Shown here one piece after another: positions 30,686 through 41,121 of a stretch of 64,000 bases of DNA. The notes under the pieces were generated by a model. It saw only the letters and a program-made list of their open reading frames with translations. It did no database searches and was not told where the DNA came from. The translations under genes and the position numbers were made by a program. The stretch comes from an uncultured Clostridia bacterium (GTDB taxonomy: Bacteria; Bacillota; Clostridia; Christensenellales; Borkfalkiaceae). Positions within the stretch are counted from its first letter, which is position 1, and every line of letters begins with the position of its first letter. The stretch is from contig CAKNQN010000007.1 in assembly GCA_930990665.1 (NCBI GenBank), forward strand, positions 27,660-91,659, in the 5' to 3' direction.

Positions 30686-32068
30686 ATGAAGATCGATCTG
30701 ACGGCGCTTCGTGGCAAGCGCGTATGCGTCGCTGTGTCGGGCGGCGGCGATTCGGTCGCGCTGTTGCATTGCCTTGCGGCGCAAGCGGCGGAAGAGGATA
30801 TAGTGCTGAGTGCGGTCAATGTGGAACACGGCATCCGCGGCGAGAGTTCGCGCGCGGACACGGAATTTGTCCGCGCGCTCTGTGCAAGGCTGGGTTTGCC
30901 GCTGTACTGTTTTTCGGTGGACGTGCCTGCGCTTGCCCGCACGGCGGGCGAAGGGGTGGAAGAGGCGGCGCGGAAGGCGCGCTACCGTATCTTTCTCGAT
31001 CTGTTGCGCCGGGATAAGGCGGATGTGATCGCCACGGCGCATCACGCGGGAGACAATGCCGAGAGCGTCCTATTCAACCTCTTCCGCGGGGCGTCGCTCA
31101 CAGGGGCGGGGGGCATCCGCTCCTTTGTGCCGGCCGAAAGCCTGGCATATCTTTTTCCTTCCGAAGAAAGCGGTCCTGCGCTTGCAGGCAAGGGGATCGC
31201 GCGGCCGCTGCTCGGGGTGAGCAAGCGGGAAATTCTGCGCTATCTGTATGAAAATTCCCTCGAATGGCGGGAAGACGAGAGCAATGCCGACGCCGCCTAT
31301 TCCCGCAACTTTTTGCGGAGGGAGATCCTTGCGCCCGCGCGGGGACGTTTCCCTGCACTGGACAGGGCATTGTACGATTTTTCCCGCGCGGCCCGCGAGG
31401 ATGACGAGTACCTTTACGGGCTCGCCCGTGCCTGTCTGGAAGAGGGTGAGGTGTGTTTTGTTTCGGAAGATGCGCCCGGGCCCCTCTTCGGGCGCGCCTG
31501 CGTGCTCGCTCTGCGCAGTCTCGGGGTCCGAGAAGACTATTCGGCGCGAAATATCGCCGATCTCCGCGCTCTGGCGAAGGGGGAAAACGGCGGCGCCGTG
31601 CACCTTCCGGGCGGCATTGTCGCCCGCCGCGAATACGGCAGGATCTCTTTTTCCCGCCCCGCGCCGTCGCAAGTTTCCCGCGAGGTGCCGTTCGGGGAGG
31701 GAGAGTTCGCATTTTGCAACTACGTCGTGCAGGTTTTTCGCACAGACGAGCCCGCCTTCGGCGAGAAAGGTACGTTGTTTCTGGACGCGGACAAACTCCC
31801 CGCGGGGGCAGTTTTCCGCCTCAGAAGGGAAGGGGACGTCTTTGAAAAATTCGGCGGAGGAAGGAAAAAGCTGAAGGAGTTTTTCATCGATCGGAAGATC
31901 CCGCAAAGGGTGCGCGGCTCTCTGCCCGTGCTCGCCTGCGGCCAAGAGATCTTTGCCGTCTGCGGCGCAGAGATCTCCGAAAAGGTCAGGATCGATAAAA
32001 ATACAAAAAATATATTCGCGATAAAACTAGCGGAAAAAGGAGAATCTTACAAATGCATCAGGACGTAG
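30686..32068 (+). CDS. tilS: tRNA(Ile)-lysidine synthase
   Basis: [18 protein letters not shown] (PP-loop), [15 protein letters not shown]-terminal TilS domain. Confidence 0.94.
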   Translation: MKIDLTALRGKRVCVAVSGGGDSVALLHCLAAQAAEEDIVLSAVNVEHGIRGESSRADTEFVRALCARLGLPLYCFSVDVPALARTAGEGVEEAARKARYRIFLDLLRRDKADVIATAHHAGDNAESVLFNLFRGASLTGAGGIRSFVPAESLAYLFPSEESGPALAGKGIARPLLGVSKREILRYLYENSLEWREDESNADAAYSRNFLRREILAPARGRFPALDRALYDFSRAAREDDEYLYGLARACLEEGEVCFVSEDAPGPLFGRACVLALRSLGVREDYSARNIADLRALAKGENGGAVHLPGGIVARREYGRISFSRPAPSQVSREVPFGEGEFAFCNYVVQVFRTDEPAFGEKGTLFLDADKLPAGAVFRLRREGDVFEKFGGGRKKLKEFFIDRKIPQRVRGSLPVLACGQEIFAVCGAEISEKVRIDKNTKNIFAIKLAEKGESYKCIRT

Positions 32069-32592
32069 AGAGCATCATGTTCTCAAAAGAACAGATCGCC
32101 GCGCGCATTGCCGAACTTGCCGCCACGCTCGATCAGGATTATGCGGGCAAGAGACCGCTCATGGTCGGGATATTGAAGGGGAGTGTCATGTTTTACGCAG
32201 ACCTTCTTCGCGCGATGACTATACCCTTGGAAATGGATTTCATGGCCATCTCTTCTTACGGGGCGGGCGCGAAATCTTCCGGCGAAGTCAAGCTCATCAA
32301 GGACCTCGACCGCAAGATCGAGGGCAGGCACGTGATCATCGTGGAGGACATCATCGATTCCGGCTATACCCTTTCTTACCTCAAACGCATGCTGTATTCG
32401 CGCAAACCCGAGTCGGTCAAGATCTGCGCCCTGCTCGACAAATACAGCCGCCGTTCGGTACCCATCGAGGCGGACTACAAGGGTTTCGACTGCGCCGATG
32501 AATTTGTCGTGGGCTTCGGCCTGGACTACGCCGAACGCTATCGCAATCTGCCCTACATAGGTATTCTCAAACGCAGCGTCTATGAGAAGTAA
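32053..32592 (+). CDS. hpt: Hypoxanthine phosphoribosyltransferase
   Basis: [21 protein letters not shown] motif; [20 protein letters not shown]. Confidence 0.94.
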   Translation: MHQDVESIMFSKEQIAARIAELAATLDQDYAGKRPLMVGILKGSVMFYADLLRAMTIPLEMDFMAISSYGAGAKSSGEVKLIKDLDRKIEGRHVIIVEDIIDSGYTLSYLKRMLYSRKPESVKICALLDKYSRRSVPIEADYKGFDCADEFVVGFGLDYAERYRNLPYIGILKRSVYEK

Positions 32593-32612
32593 TACCAGCG
32601 CAAGCGTGGAAA

Positions 32613-32655
32613 AAGCGCCCTGCGTTCCGTTTCAGGAACGCAGGGCGCTTTCGGT
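32613..32655. terminator. Intrinsic terminator between convergent genes
   Basis: AAGCGCCCTGCGTTC...GAACGCAGGGCGCTT. Confidence 0.75.
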
Positions 32656-32800
32656 TTATCTGTTGTAAAGTTGTTCGGAAAAGTCAGCCGCTTCCGACAT
32701 ATTCTGCGGCGTGGTCGGCGCCCAACAGGACGCTTTCGGTTAAGTTCCGGCAAGGGTCGTTGGACAAAGCATGCGCAGTGCTGAAAAGGTCTGTTTCGGA

Positions 32801-33907
32801 TCAGCGGAGGCCTTCGCTTTTGCACAGGCGGAAGGCCGCGGCGATCACTTTATCCATGTCGTAGTACTTGTATTCGCCGAGCCGTCCGCCGAACAGGACG
32901 TCCGGCCGGCTCTTTTTGAGATCGTCGTATGCGGCGGAGAGGCTTGCGTTTTTCTCGTCGTTGACGGGATAATAGGCCTCCATGCCTTCGCGGTATTCGG
33001 CGGGATATTCGCGCGTGATGATCGTTTTCGGCTGCTTTCCGAAATTGAAATGTTTGTGCTCGATGATGCGCGTGTAGGGCACTTCGGCGGCGGTGTAATT
33101 GATCACGGCGTTGCCCTGGAAATCGGGTATGTCCAGCGTTTCCGTCTCAAAACGGAGGGAACGGTATTCCAGTTTTCCGAGACTGTATCCGAAAAATTCG
33201 TCCGCCTTGCCTGTGTAGACGATCTTGCCGAAGGTGTCCTGCGTATTTTTGATGAAGTCGAAATAATCGGTGTTCAGGAGTATTTTCGCGCCTGCAAACA
33301 TTCTTTCCGCCATGGCGGTGTAGCCGTCGCAGGGAATGCCCTGGTATTTGTCGTTGAAGTAGTTGTCGTCGTAGGTAAAGCGGAGGGGAAGTCTGCGGAT
33401 GATGAAGGCGGGCAGACGGTCGCAGGGCCGTCCCCACTGTTTTTCGGTGTACCCCTTGACGAGGGTTTCGTACACGTCCCTCCCGACGAGGCTGATCGCC
33501 TGTTCTTCGAGGTTTTCCGGCTGTTTCCCGCCCAGACAGGCGCGCTGCGAATCGATGATCGCTTGCGCCTCTTCCGGCGTCTTCACGCCCCAGAGCGCCT
33601 CGAATGTATACATATTGAAGGGCATGCTGAACAACTTTCCGCGGAAGTTTGCCTTTACGCGGTTGATAAATCCGTTGAAGGCGGCGAAGCGGTTCACATA
33701 CTGCCAGACCTCTTCGTCGGAGGTGTGAAAGATATGCGCACCGTAGACGTGCACGTCGATCCCTTCCCGCTTTTCGGTATAGATGTTGCCGCCGATGTGC
33801 CCGCGGCGTTCGATCACGAGGCAGGTCTTGCCCGCTCGCAGCGCATGTTCGGCAACGACTGCGTTGGTCAGCCCTGCGCCGACAAGCAGATAATCGTAAT
33901 GAGCCAT
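32801..33907 (-). CDS. glf: UDP-galactopyranose mutase
   Basis: YDYLLVGAGLTNAVVAEHALRAGKTCLVIERRGHIGGN, GYTEKQWGR. Confidence 0.95.
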   Translation of the reverse strand: MAHYDYLLVGAGLTNAVVAEHALRAGKTCLVIERRGHIGGNIYTEKREGIDVHVYGAHIFHTSDEEVWQYVNRFAAFNGFINRVKANFRGKLFSMPFNMYTFEALWGVKTPEEAQAIIDSQRACLGGKQPENLEEQAISLVGRDVYETLVKGYTEKQWGRPCDRLPAFIIRRLPLRFTYDDNYFNDKYQGIPCDGYTAMAERMFAGAKILLNTDYFDFIKNTQDTFGKIVYTGKADEFFGYSLGKLEYRSLRFETETLDIPDFQGNAVINYTAAEVPYTRIIEHKHFNFGKQPKTIITREYPAEYREGMEAYYPVNDEKNASLSAAYDDLKKSRPDVLFGGRLGEYKYYDMDKVIAAAFRLCKSEGLR

Positions 33908-33926
33908 AGTACTCCCTAGGCCGCCG

Positions 33927-34697
33927 TCATTGGGCGGGTTGCATCATGGATTGTTTGTAGCGTTCGAAGATACTTTTTACGTCGCCGTCGGCGATCATGT
34001 GTCCGCGCTCGATCCAGATGGCGCGGTCGCACAGGCTTTCCACCACATCGCTGTGGGAAACGATGAGGAAGGTCAGCCCTTTGGCGCGCAGTTCTTCCAA
34101 CTTTTTGTAACATTTCTGCTGGAAAGCGATGTCGCCCACGGCGAGGATCTCGTCGATGAGCATGATCTCGGAATCCATGTTGATGGCGATGGAAAAGCCG
34201 AGCCGCGCGAGCATACCCGAAGAATAGGTCTTGACGGGGGAGTAGATAAAGTCGCCAAGTTCGGCAAATTCCAAGATGTTGTCCAGTTTTTCGTCGATCT
34301 CTTTTTTTGTGTAGCCGAGGATGGCGGCGTTGAGGTAGATGTTTTCCATGCCCGTGGCATTGCCGTCAAAGCCCGCTCCCAGCTGCAGGAGGGGGGAGAT
34401 CCTTCCGTAAGCTTTTGCATAGCCTTCCGTCGGTTTGAGGATGCCCGAAACGATCTTCAGGAGAGTGGATTTTCCCACGCCGTTGCGGCCGATCAGCGCC
34501 ACCGCCTCGCCGCGGTGCACGGTGAAATCGATGTGTTCGAGGCAGACGAATTTTTCCCGTTTGAGATCCCCTCTGAAGGCGCGCACGACCAGCTCTTTGA
34601 GGGAGTCTACGCCCACTTCGTATTTGGTGAATTTCATGGTCACGTCGCGCACTTCCAAAAGCACGTCCGACCTTTCTGCAGCTTCTGTCATATCCAC
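33927..34697 (-). CDS. Polysaccharide/teichoic-acid ABC exporter ATP-binding protein (TagH/Wzt-like)
   Basis: LIGRNGVGKSTLLKIVSGI, YSSGMLARLGFSIAINMDSEIMLIDEILAVGD. Confidence 0.92.
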   Translation of the reverse strand: MDMTEAAERSDVLLEVRDVTMKFTKYEVGVDSLKELVVRAFRGDLKREKFVCLEHIDFTVHRGEAVALIGRNGVGKSTLLKIVSGILKPTEGYAKAYGRISPLLQLGAGFDGNATGMENIYLNAAILGYTKKEIDEKLDNILEFAELGDFIYSPVKTYSSGMLARLGFSIAINMDSEIMLIDEILAVGDIAFQQKCYKKLEELRAKGLTFLIVSHSDVVESLCDRAIWIERGHMIADGDVKSIFERYKQSMMQPAQ

Positions 34698-34698
34698 C

Positions 34699-35502
34699 TC
34701 ACAGCCGCGCCGCGATCTGGTTGCGCACGGCGGATAAAAATGCGTAGCCGATGATGAACATCGCGATGCCGAACCCGTAACACACGATGTGCGCCTCCGC
34801 GGAGGGGATGGTCCCGATCAGAAGGTCGCGGAAGTAATTGACATAGTGGTACATGGGATTGAGGTTCATGAACCTTTCCAGCGTGGCGTTTTTCAGCGCG
34901 TCGATGGTGTAAAAGAGGGGGGTCAGATAAGTCCAAAGCGTCAGGATGACCGAATAGATGTGCCTCAGATCCCGGAAAAACACATACAGCGCGCTCAGAA
35001 AATAGGAAAGCCCCAGCGAAAAGAGCATGATGGACGGGAGAAGTACGACGGTCAGAATAATCTGCCAGGTAAAGACATAGGCGCCCGCGAACCAGCGGAA
35101 GAGCATGACGATGAGAAGGGCGATGAAGGAAAAGCCGAATGTCACCAGCGCCGAAAAGGCATTCGCGGTCGGAAAAAGTCCGATGGATACGTTGGTCTTT
35201 TGCAGCATGTCCTGCTGTTCGACAAGGCAGGGGAGTGACCCGGTCGTCGAGGCGCGCATGATGCCGAAGATGATGTTGCCCGAGAGCACGTAGACGGGAT
35301 AATCGAGGGCGATCCCTTCGCTCCCGAACAGGTTGATGAACACAAACGCCATGACGGCCATGTTGAGCAACGGGTTCAGAACCGTCCATAAAATTCCGAT
35401 AAACGATCGGTAATACTGGTTTTTGATGTTCCGGCGCACGAGGAGGCGCAACAGATACATCTGCTGCGTCGGGCGCCTTGTCATTGCATTTTCTTTTTTC
35501 AT
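34699..35502 (-). CDS. Polysaccharide ABC exporter permease (TagG/Wzm-like)
   Basis: LLVRRNIKNQYYRSFIGILWTVLNPLLNMAVMAFVF motif. Confidence 0.92.
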   Translation of the reverse strand: MKKENAMTRRPTQQMYLLRLLVRRNIKNQYYRSFIGILWTVLNPLLNMAVMAFVFINLFGSEGIALDYPVYVLSGNIIFGIMRASTTGSLPCLVEQQDMLQKTNVSIGLFPTANAFSALVTFGFSFIALLIVMLFRWFAGAYVFTWQIILTVVLLPSIMLFSLGLSYFLSALYVFFRDLRHIYSVILTLWTYLTPLFYTIDALKNATLERFMNLNPMYHYVNYFRDLLIGTIPSAEAHIVCYGFGIAMFIIGYAFLSAVRNQIAARL

Positions 35503-35516
35503 TCGGTTCTCCCGTA

Positions 35517-36620
35517 TCATTTTGCCCGCGGAGCGGCGACATCGCACAGTGCCGCGGTGTAAAAATCGGAAAGGCGGTGCGCTTCGAGTTCAATGTCGAA
35601 ATGCGCGTCCCGCAGCGATTGGGTGTTGTTCTGCCGCGTGCGCGGCTTTGCGAGCGCTTCCGCCCAGACGGACAGGTCGAGGGGCAGAAATTCATTGCCG
35701 CTGCCCACGTCCGCTTCGCGGCTCACTTTGTCCGAAAACAGACAGCAAAGTCCCGCCGCCTGTGCTTCCAGGCCGACCATGGGCAGACCCTCATACAGGG
35801 AAGGCAGGGCGAATACGTCCGCCGCGCGGTACCAGGGCGCGGGGTCACAGGGCGGCACCCAGCGCACGCTCCCGCTGATGCCCAGTGCCTGCATTTTTTC
35901 TTTGAGCGCGGCATGTTCGGCGCCGTCGCCCAGCATCACGAGGGTCATCGGACGGATGCGTATGGCTTTTGCAAAGGCTTCCAGAAGGAAGAAGAGGTTT
36001 TTCTGCGGCGCGAACCGTCCGGCAAACAGGACGGTGTATCCCGTCTTGGGGGCGGCGAAACCTTCGGGCGAAAAACGTTTCAGATCGATCGCATTCGGAA
36101 GGATGGTCGCCTGTTTGGCGCGCTCTCTGTAAAGATTTTCCGCCGCCAGTTTTCCGCACGCCATCAGGTGCGTGGCGCAGCGCGCCGCAAACGGACGCAA
36201 TATGGCTTTGGCGAGGTAACGGTCGGACTGCCTGTCAAAGGTGCTGTGCGCATGGCAGATGCGCACGGGCACGCCCGCACGCTTGGCGGCGGGCAGAGCA
36301 AAGGCGGAGAGGGTGGTCAGATGCGAATGCGCGATCGCGTAATTTCCGCGGGAAAGGATGCCTTTGAGCTGCGAGGCCGCCTTCAAAAAGGTCGCGCCGT
36401 CGAACGGCGCGATATAGTGGATGCGGGCATTTCCGTCGATGCGGCAGACATCCTCATCAAAATCCGAGGGACCGTAAGTGATAAAATCGAACCGGAACTT
36501 TTCCCGGTCAATGTGCCGGTAGTAGTTGAGAATACAGGAAACCACCCCGCCCAATTTCGCGTTGCCCACGATCTGCGCGACGTTGACGGGTCCGTTTTCC
36601 GGTAAAAGAAACCGCCCCAT
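35517..36620 (-). CDS. Glycosyltransferase family 4/group 1
   Basis: VAQIVGNAKLGGVVSCILNYYRHI, VLFAGRFAPQKNLFFLLEAF, LPSLYEGLPMVGLEAQAAG. Confidence 0.9.
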   Translation of the reverse strand: MGRFLLPENGPVNVAQIVGNAKLGGVVSCILNYYRHIDREKFRFDFITYGPSDFDEDVCRIDGNARIHYIAPFDGATFLKAASQLKGILSRGNYAIAHSHLTTLSAFALPAAKRAGVPVRICHAHSTFDRQSDRYLAKAILRPFAARCATHLMACGKLAAENLYRERAKQATILPNAIDLKRFSPEGFAAPKTGYTVLFAGRFAPQKNLFFLLEAFAKAIRIRPMTLVMLGDGAEHAALKEKMQALGISGSVRWVPPCDPAPWYRAADVFALPSLYEGLPMVGLEAQAAGLCCLFSDKVSREADVGSGNEFLPLDLSVWAEALAKPRTRQNNTQSLRDAHFDIELEAHRLSDFYTAALCDVAAPRAK

Positions 36621-36622
36621 GA

Positions 36623-37312
36623 TCACAGGAGAGAAGAGGGGCGGAGATGTGCCACCGTTTCGGGGCTCACGGTGTAGCGCCTGCGGACTTCGCATTTGAG
36701 CCGCCTGTATTCCGATTCGGAGACGGGGCGCAGATATCTTTTTTCGCCGAAAAGCACGACGCCCACCGTCTTGAAAGCGATCTTGATGTCCAGCCACAGC
36801 GAAACGTGCATCACATAATACACGTCATAATATTTTCTGTCCTTGATGCTCAGATGTCCGTTGCCGCAGACCTGGCCGAGGCCTGTCAGGCCGGGCCGCA
36901 TTTCAAATTTCACCATTTCCCAATCCTCGTAGTCGGTGTCGAATACGGGCAGGAGAGGGCGGGGTGCGATAAAGCACATTTCCCCTTTGAGGATGTTAAA
37001 AAGCTGCGGCAGCTCGTCCAGTTTGAATTTGCGTATCACCTTCCCCACGCGGGTGAGGTTGGGGTTGGAATCTTCGATCACGCGTTTGTCTTTGTCATAC
37101 GAAACGTGGGTGCTCTTCATCGACCGGAATTTATAGCAGCGGAATTTCTTCCCTCCTGCTCCCGTGCGCCATTGGCTGAAGATGACCGGTCCGCCGTCTT
37201 CCGCCTTCACCGCGATCGCCACGGCCGCCATTACCGGCGACAGCGCGACCGTCAGGATCAGCGCAAGTATAAAATCAAGCGAATATTTTATTCCGATGTA
37301 AACTCTGTTCAT
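36623..37312 (-). CDS. Polyprenyl-phosphate sugar-1-phosphate transferase (bacterial sugar transferase)
   Basis: KYSLDFILALILTVALSPVMAAVAIAVK, FRSMKSTH, LPQLFNILKGEMCFIAPRPLLP. Confidence 0.92.
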   Translation of the reverse strand: MNRVYIGIKYSLDFILALILTVALSPVMAAVAIAVKAEDGGPVIFSQWRTGAGGKKFRCYKFRSMKSTHVSYDKDKRVIEDSNPNLTRVGKVIRKFKLDELPQLFNILKGEMCFIAPRPLLPVFDTDYEDWEMVKFEMRPGLTGLGQVCGNGHLSIKDRKYYDVYYVMHVSLWLDIKIAFKTVGVVLFGEKRYLRPVSESEYRRLKCEVRRRYTVSPETVAHLRPSSLL

Positions 37313-37723
37313 TATTCTTACCGTCTGCTCCTTTCCAACAACTCTCTTTCCGTCTTTCGCGACCCTGTCGCATCGGTCAGACCTTCTATTTTTAAGGCGG
37401 TATCCGCGCAATCGGCGCCTTCCGCTACGCCCGCGTAAGCGCACAAAAATACATGTTAATACCTTGTCACCGAAATATTATAACATATACGCGCGCGGCA
37501 GGCAAACATTTTGAGAGCGGTTTGCGATATTTATGAATCTATTTGCTTTTTTCTTGTAAAAAAACGCAAATTGTGAGGCAATCCCGCCTTGTCTGCCCTT
37601 AGAATGCCCGATTTCTATGAGAAATGCGTAACGTATGTATGAAAATCTTGTAAAAAATCTCTGAAAAGGGACGATCCGCGGCGGCATGCGGCGGCAGCCG
37701 CGGAAACTTATGGAAAAAAGCGC

Positions 37724-38260
37724 TTATCCTTCGCTGGAATAGAGCTTGTCGGCGATGGCGCGTGCCGTCTCTGCGGGAGCCTTGGCTGTCGTGTCCAGAA
37801 ATTCCTGATATACGTTACCGCATTTTCGGCACACATCTTTCTTGTAATGTGCTGCACGTTCCAGACTTCGGGCGATGACCCCGTCCTCGCGGAGGCCCGC
37901 GTCGATGTCCCTTTGCAGGCGCCGGCAAAGTTCCTCTCTTTCACAGGTCAGCGTGAAGAGGAAAAAACGGAAATTTCCCCGCAGGCGGCTTCGGATTTCC
38001 TCGACGATCGCCCGCTCGTGCATCACCCAGCAGAACAGGATGTTTTCGAATTGTCCGCTGGCCAAAAAGTTGTTCAGAAGCGCACAGATGTTGTCTGTCA
38101 CCATGCGCTTTGTCCGTTCGTTTACAGTAAAGGGGCGCATGTTCCAGCAGTCGTCGCCGTCGAGAAATACATTGTTCGGTAGAAGCAGACGAAGTTCCCG
38201 ACAGGTCGCCGTCTTGCCCGCGCCCATCGTCCCGTTCACAAAGATCAGATTGGTCTCCAT
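37724..38260 (-). CDS. P-loop AAA/kinase-like nucleotide-binding protein
   Basis: LIFVNGTMGAGKTATCREL Walker A. Confidence 0.7.
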   Translation of the reverse strand: METNLIFVNGTMGAGKTATCRELRLLLPNNVFLDGDDCWNMRPFTVNERTKRMVTDNICALLNNFLASGQFENILFCWVMHERAIVEEIRSRLRGNFRFFLFTLTCEREELCRRLQRDIDAGLREDGVIARSLERAAHYKKDVCRKCGNVYQEFLDTTAKAPAETARAIADKLYSSEG

Positions 38261-38302
38261 ACCCGACAGTATACCCTATTTCCCGCTCGAAGTAAAGCTT
38301 TT

Positions 38303-38328
38303 TGCGCGCATATGTGCATGTGCGCGCA
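38303..38328. other. 26-bp perfectly alternating pyrimidine-purine tract (Z-DNA-prone)
   Basis: TGCGCGCATATGTGCATGTGCGCGCA. Confidence 0.7.
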
Positions 38329-38501
38329 GAAGGGACGAAGTTGTCAGACTCCATATATACCTTCGCATGACGGAGGTGCATTCCGGGCAGCCGATGTTTT
38401 CCGTAAGGTATCCGCGTTGCGGAAAACAGGCCGGAGGAGAAGAAAACTTTTTTTCTTTCTGCTGCATAGTATGGTACAGATTTCTCTTTTCCGGAGGCGG
38501 T

Positions 38502-39248
38502 ATGGAGTACATTCTCATGTCGCCGCAGACGTGTACGATCTCGAAAGAGGCGCGTATCGGCGCGGGTGCGGTGATCTATCCGAATAATCACATTCTGGGC
38601 AAAAGCGTGATCGGCGCAGGCGCGGTGCTGTATCCGAACAACATTGTGGAAGACAGTGAAGTGGGCGATGGGGCACAGCTCACCGCCAGCGTCCTTACGG
38701 GCGCAAAGGTCGGAGGGGGAGCGCACATCGGGCCGTTCAGTTATCTTCGCCCGGGCGCGGACGTAGGGGAAAACTGCCGCGTGGGGGATTTTGCGGAGAT
38801 CAAAAACGCAAAACTCGGCGCGGGGACAAAGGTCAGCCACCTGTCTTATGTAGGGGACGCACAGCTCGGTGAAAATTGCAACGTCGGCTGTGGGGTCGTG
38901 TTCTGTAACTACGACGGCACAAAAAAGTGCCGTACGACGGCGGGCGACGATTGTTTTATCGGGAGCAACGCGAACATCGTGGCGCCCGTAAAGATCGGAT
39001 CGGGCAGCTACATCGCCGCGGGGACCACGGTCACGCGCGACGTGCCGGAAGGGGCGTTCGTCATAGGGCGCGTGCGCCAGCAGGAAGTCGCTTCCATGTC
39101 TGAAAAATACGCATACGTCTTGGCAAAAAAGAGACAAAAGCAGGAAAAGAAAGACGGAGCATCCGCAGATGAAAAGGGCGGAAATGTGAACGGCAGTGCA
39201 GAGGCGGCGTCGGAAGATGCCGACGGAAAAGGAGGGGAAAATGCGTAA
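38502..39248 (+). CDS. Left-handed beta-helix acyltransferase resembling the C-terminal acetyltransferase domain of GlmU; no pyrophosphorylase domain
   Basis: Hexapeptide repeats; GPFSYLRPGADVGENCRVGDFAEIKNAKLG, HLSYVGDAQLGENCNVGCGVVFCNYDGTKK. Confidence 0.85.
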   Translation: MEYILMSPQTCTISKEARIGAGAVIYPNNHILGKSVIGAGAVLYPNNIVEDSEVGDGAQLTASVLTGAKVGGGAHIGPFSYLRPGADVGENCRVGDFAEIKNAKLGAGTKVSHLSYVGDAQLGENCNVGCGVVFCNYDGTKKCRTTAGDDCFIGSNANIVAPVKIGSGSYIAAGTTVTRDVPEGAFVIGRVRQQEVASMSEKYAYVLAKKRQKQEKKDGASADEKGGNVNGSAEAASEDADGKGGENA

Positions 39249-40539
39249 TTATTTCGGAACGGACGGGATCCGCGGTGTGGCGGGGGAAGAGCTGACGGCG
39301 CGCACGGCATTTGCGTTGGGGAATGCGCTGTGTCGGCTGAAGAGCCGACCGCTCGTCGTGCTGGGGCGGGATACGCGCACCTCTTCGGATATGCTTTCTC
39401 TGGCGTTGGAGGCGGGCGTGTGCGCGGGCGGCGGATGCGTGCGCGACGGCGGGGTGCTGCCTACGGCGGCGGTCGCCTTCTTTGTGCGCAGGACGGGCGC
39501 CGATTTCGGCGTGGTGGTCAGCGCGTCGCACAATCCGCCCGAGTTCAACGGGCTGAAGGTGTTCGATTTCCGCGGCTGTAAGCTCTCGGAGGAAGAGGAG
39601 GAATACGCCGAAAGGTTTTTCGACGAATATTCCTTTGCGTCGGCGCTGCGCTGCGGGCGATGTTATCCGCTCGCCCGCCGGGGGGCGTATGCCGATTTTC
39701 TCGTATCCTGTTGTGAGAGGCCGCTGGCGGGGAAGAAGTTCGTGCTCGACTGCGCCAACGGCGCGGCGGGGGAGATCGCTCCGCGCGTCTTTGCCAGGCT
39801 GGGGGCGGAAGTTTTTGTCATCGGACGCAGCCGCAGCGGGCGGAAAGTGAATATGGGCTGCGGCGCACTTCATCCCGAAAAGATGTGCGAGGCGGTCGTG
39901 GAAAGGGGCGCGGACGCGGGATTCTGTTACGACGGGGACGCCGATCGCCTGATCGCTGCCGATGAGCGTGGAAACATCGTCGACGGCGACAAGATGCTGT
40001 GTATTCTGGCCAAGGACCTGCAGGCAAAGGGGCGGCTGCCGCACTCTCTGGCCGTGGGCACCGCGCATACCAACACGGGCGCGGAACGGGAATTGCAGCG
40101 ATGCGGCATTTCCCTTTACCGCACGGACGTCGGAGATAAATACGTCGCCGAATATATGCGCCGCAGCGGCGCGGTGGTGGGGGGAGAACAGTCGGGGCAC
40201 ATCATCCTAGCCGAGTATGCGACGACGGGGGACGGGATCCTCACCTCATTGAAGGCGGCGCAGCTTCTTGCGGGCGGCGCGCGCTTTTCGGAACTCGCGG
40301 ATATCCGCCTCTTCCCGCAATACAATCTGAGCGTGCGTGTCAAAGACAAGGTGCGCGTGCTGGGCAACGAAGAGGTGCGTTCGGCGATCGAGAAGGCGGG
40401 CCACGGTGTTTTCCGATTGGTGGTTCGCGCTTCGGGCACCGAGCCGGTCGTGCGTATTTTCGCTGAGGCGGAAGATCTTTCCGCCGCCCGGGATGCTGCC
40501 GAAAGGGTGCGCGATGCCATCCTTCGCTCGGAAGAGTAA
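39241..40539 (+). CDS. glmM: Phosphoglucosamine mutase
   Basis: YFGTDGIRGVAGEELTARTAFALG, VVSASHNPPEFNGLKVF, FCYDGDADRLIAADERG. Confidence 0.95.
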   Translation: MRNYFGTDGIRGVAGEELTARTAFALGNALCRLKSRPLVVLGRDTRTSSDMLSLALEAGVCAGGGCVRDGGVLPTAAVAFFVRRTGADFGVVVSASHNPPEFNGLKVFDFRGCKLSEEEEEYAERFFDEYSFASALRCGRCYPLARRGAYADFLVSCCERPLAGKKFVLDCANGAAGEIAPRVFARLGAEVFVIGRSRSGRKVNMGCGALHPEKMCEAVVERGADAGFCYDGDADRLIAADERGNIVDGDKMLCILAKDLQAKGRLPHSLAVGTAHTNTGAERELQRCGISLYRTDVGDKYVAEYMRRSGAVVGGEQSGHIILAEYATTGDGILTSLKAAQLLAGGARFSELADIRLFPQYNLSVRVKDKVRVLGNEEVRSAIEKAGHGVFRLVVRASGTEPVVRIFAEAEDLSAARDAAERVRDAILRSEE

Positions 40540-40573
40540 TGCGCTCTCCGGTTTTTGAAGATTCGAAATGTAA

Positions 40574-40610
40574 GGCGGCGCCGCGCAAAACTTTGCGCGG
40601 TGCCGCTGTT
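40574..40610. terminator. Intrinsic terminator-like hairpin
   Basis: GCGGCGCCGCGCAAA-act-TTGCGCGGTGCCGC. Confidence 0.65.
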
Positions 40611-40680
40611 CTCTGTTGTTCCGATTTTCATGCTACGTAATGCAAAATATTTGAAATCGCCAGGTAAGAAAGCCGGATTT

Positions 40681-41121
40681 TTACAGGTACGTTTTCAGCG
40701 TTTCCTCATATTTCTGTTCCATCTGCAAGAGTTCTTCGGCGATTTGGATGATCTGCTCGTCGCTCTCCTCGCGGCTTTCGCCCAGCGAGCGCGAAAGCGC
40801 CGTGATCCCCATCACCGTTCCCTGCGTCATCATTTCGGCAATGTGTTCGCTGGAATCGTCTTTGAGGGTGTTCATCTTGATGGAACCCCACATCATCGCC
40901 TTTTTCACCGCGCCCGGCTCTTTGAGCTCGATGCCGTTGTCGCGCGCGTAGATCGCCGCCTTACCCGAGATCTGCTCGTAGCCGTCGTGCATCTTGATCA
41001 GTTCTTCGCGCAGTTTTTCGTCCTCCGTGTCGGGCAGGATGTCCGCGATCGATTGCAGTGCGTAATGCGTGTTGCGATAGACTTCCGCGAGCAGCTCGCT
41101 CGCTTTTTTTGTCTCTGCCAT
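40681..41121 (-). CDS. Hypothetical helical protein, possibly ferritin-like/DUF2383-like
   Basis: All-helical pattern, MHDGYEQISGKAAIYARDNGIEL...; good RBS. Confidence 0.55.
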   Translation of the reverse strand: MAETKKASELLAEVYRNTHYALQSIADILPDTEDEKLREELIKMHDGYEQISGKAAIYARDNGIELKEPGAVKKAMMWGSIKMNTLKDDSSEHIAEMMTQGTVMGITALSRSLGESREESDEQIIQIAEELLQMEQKYEETLKTYL

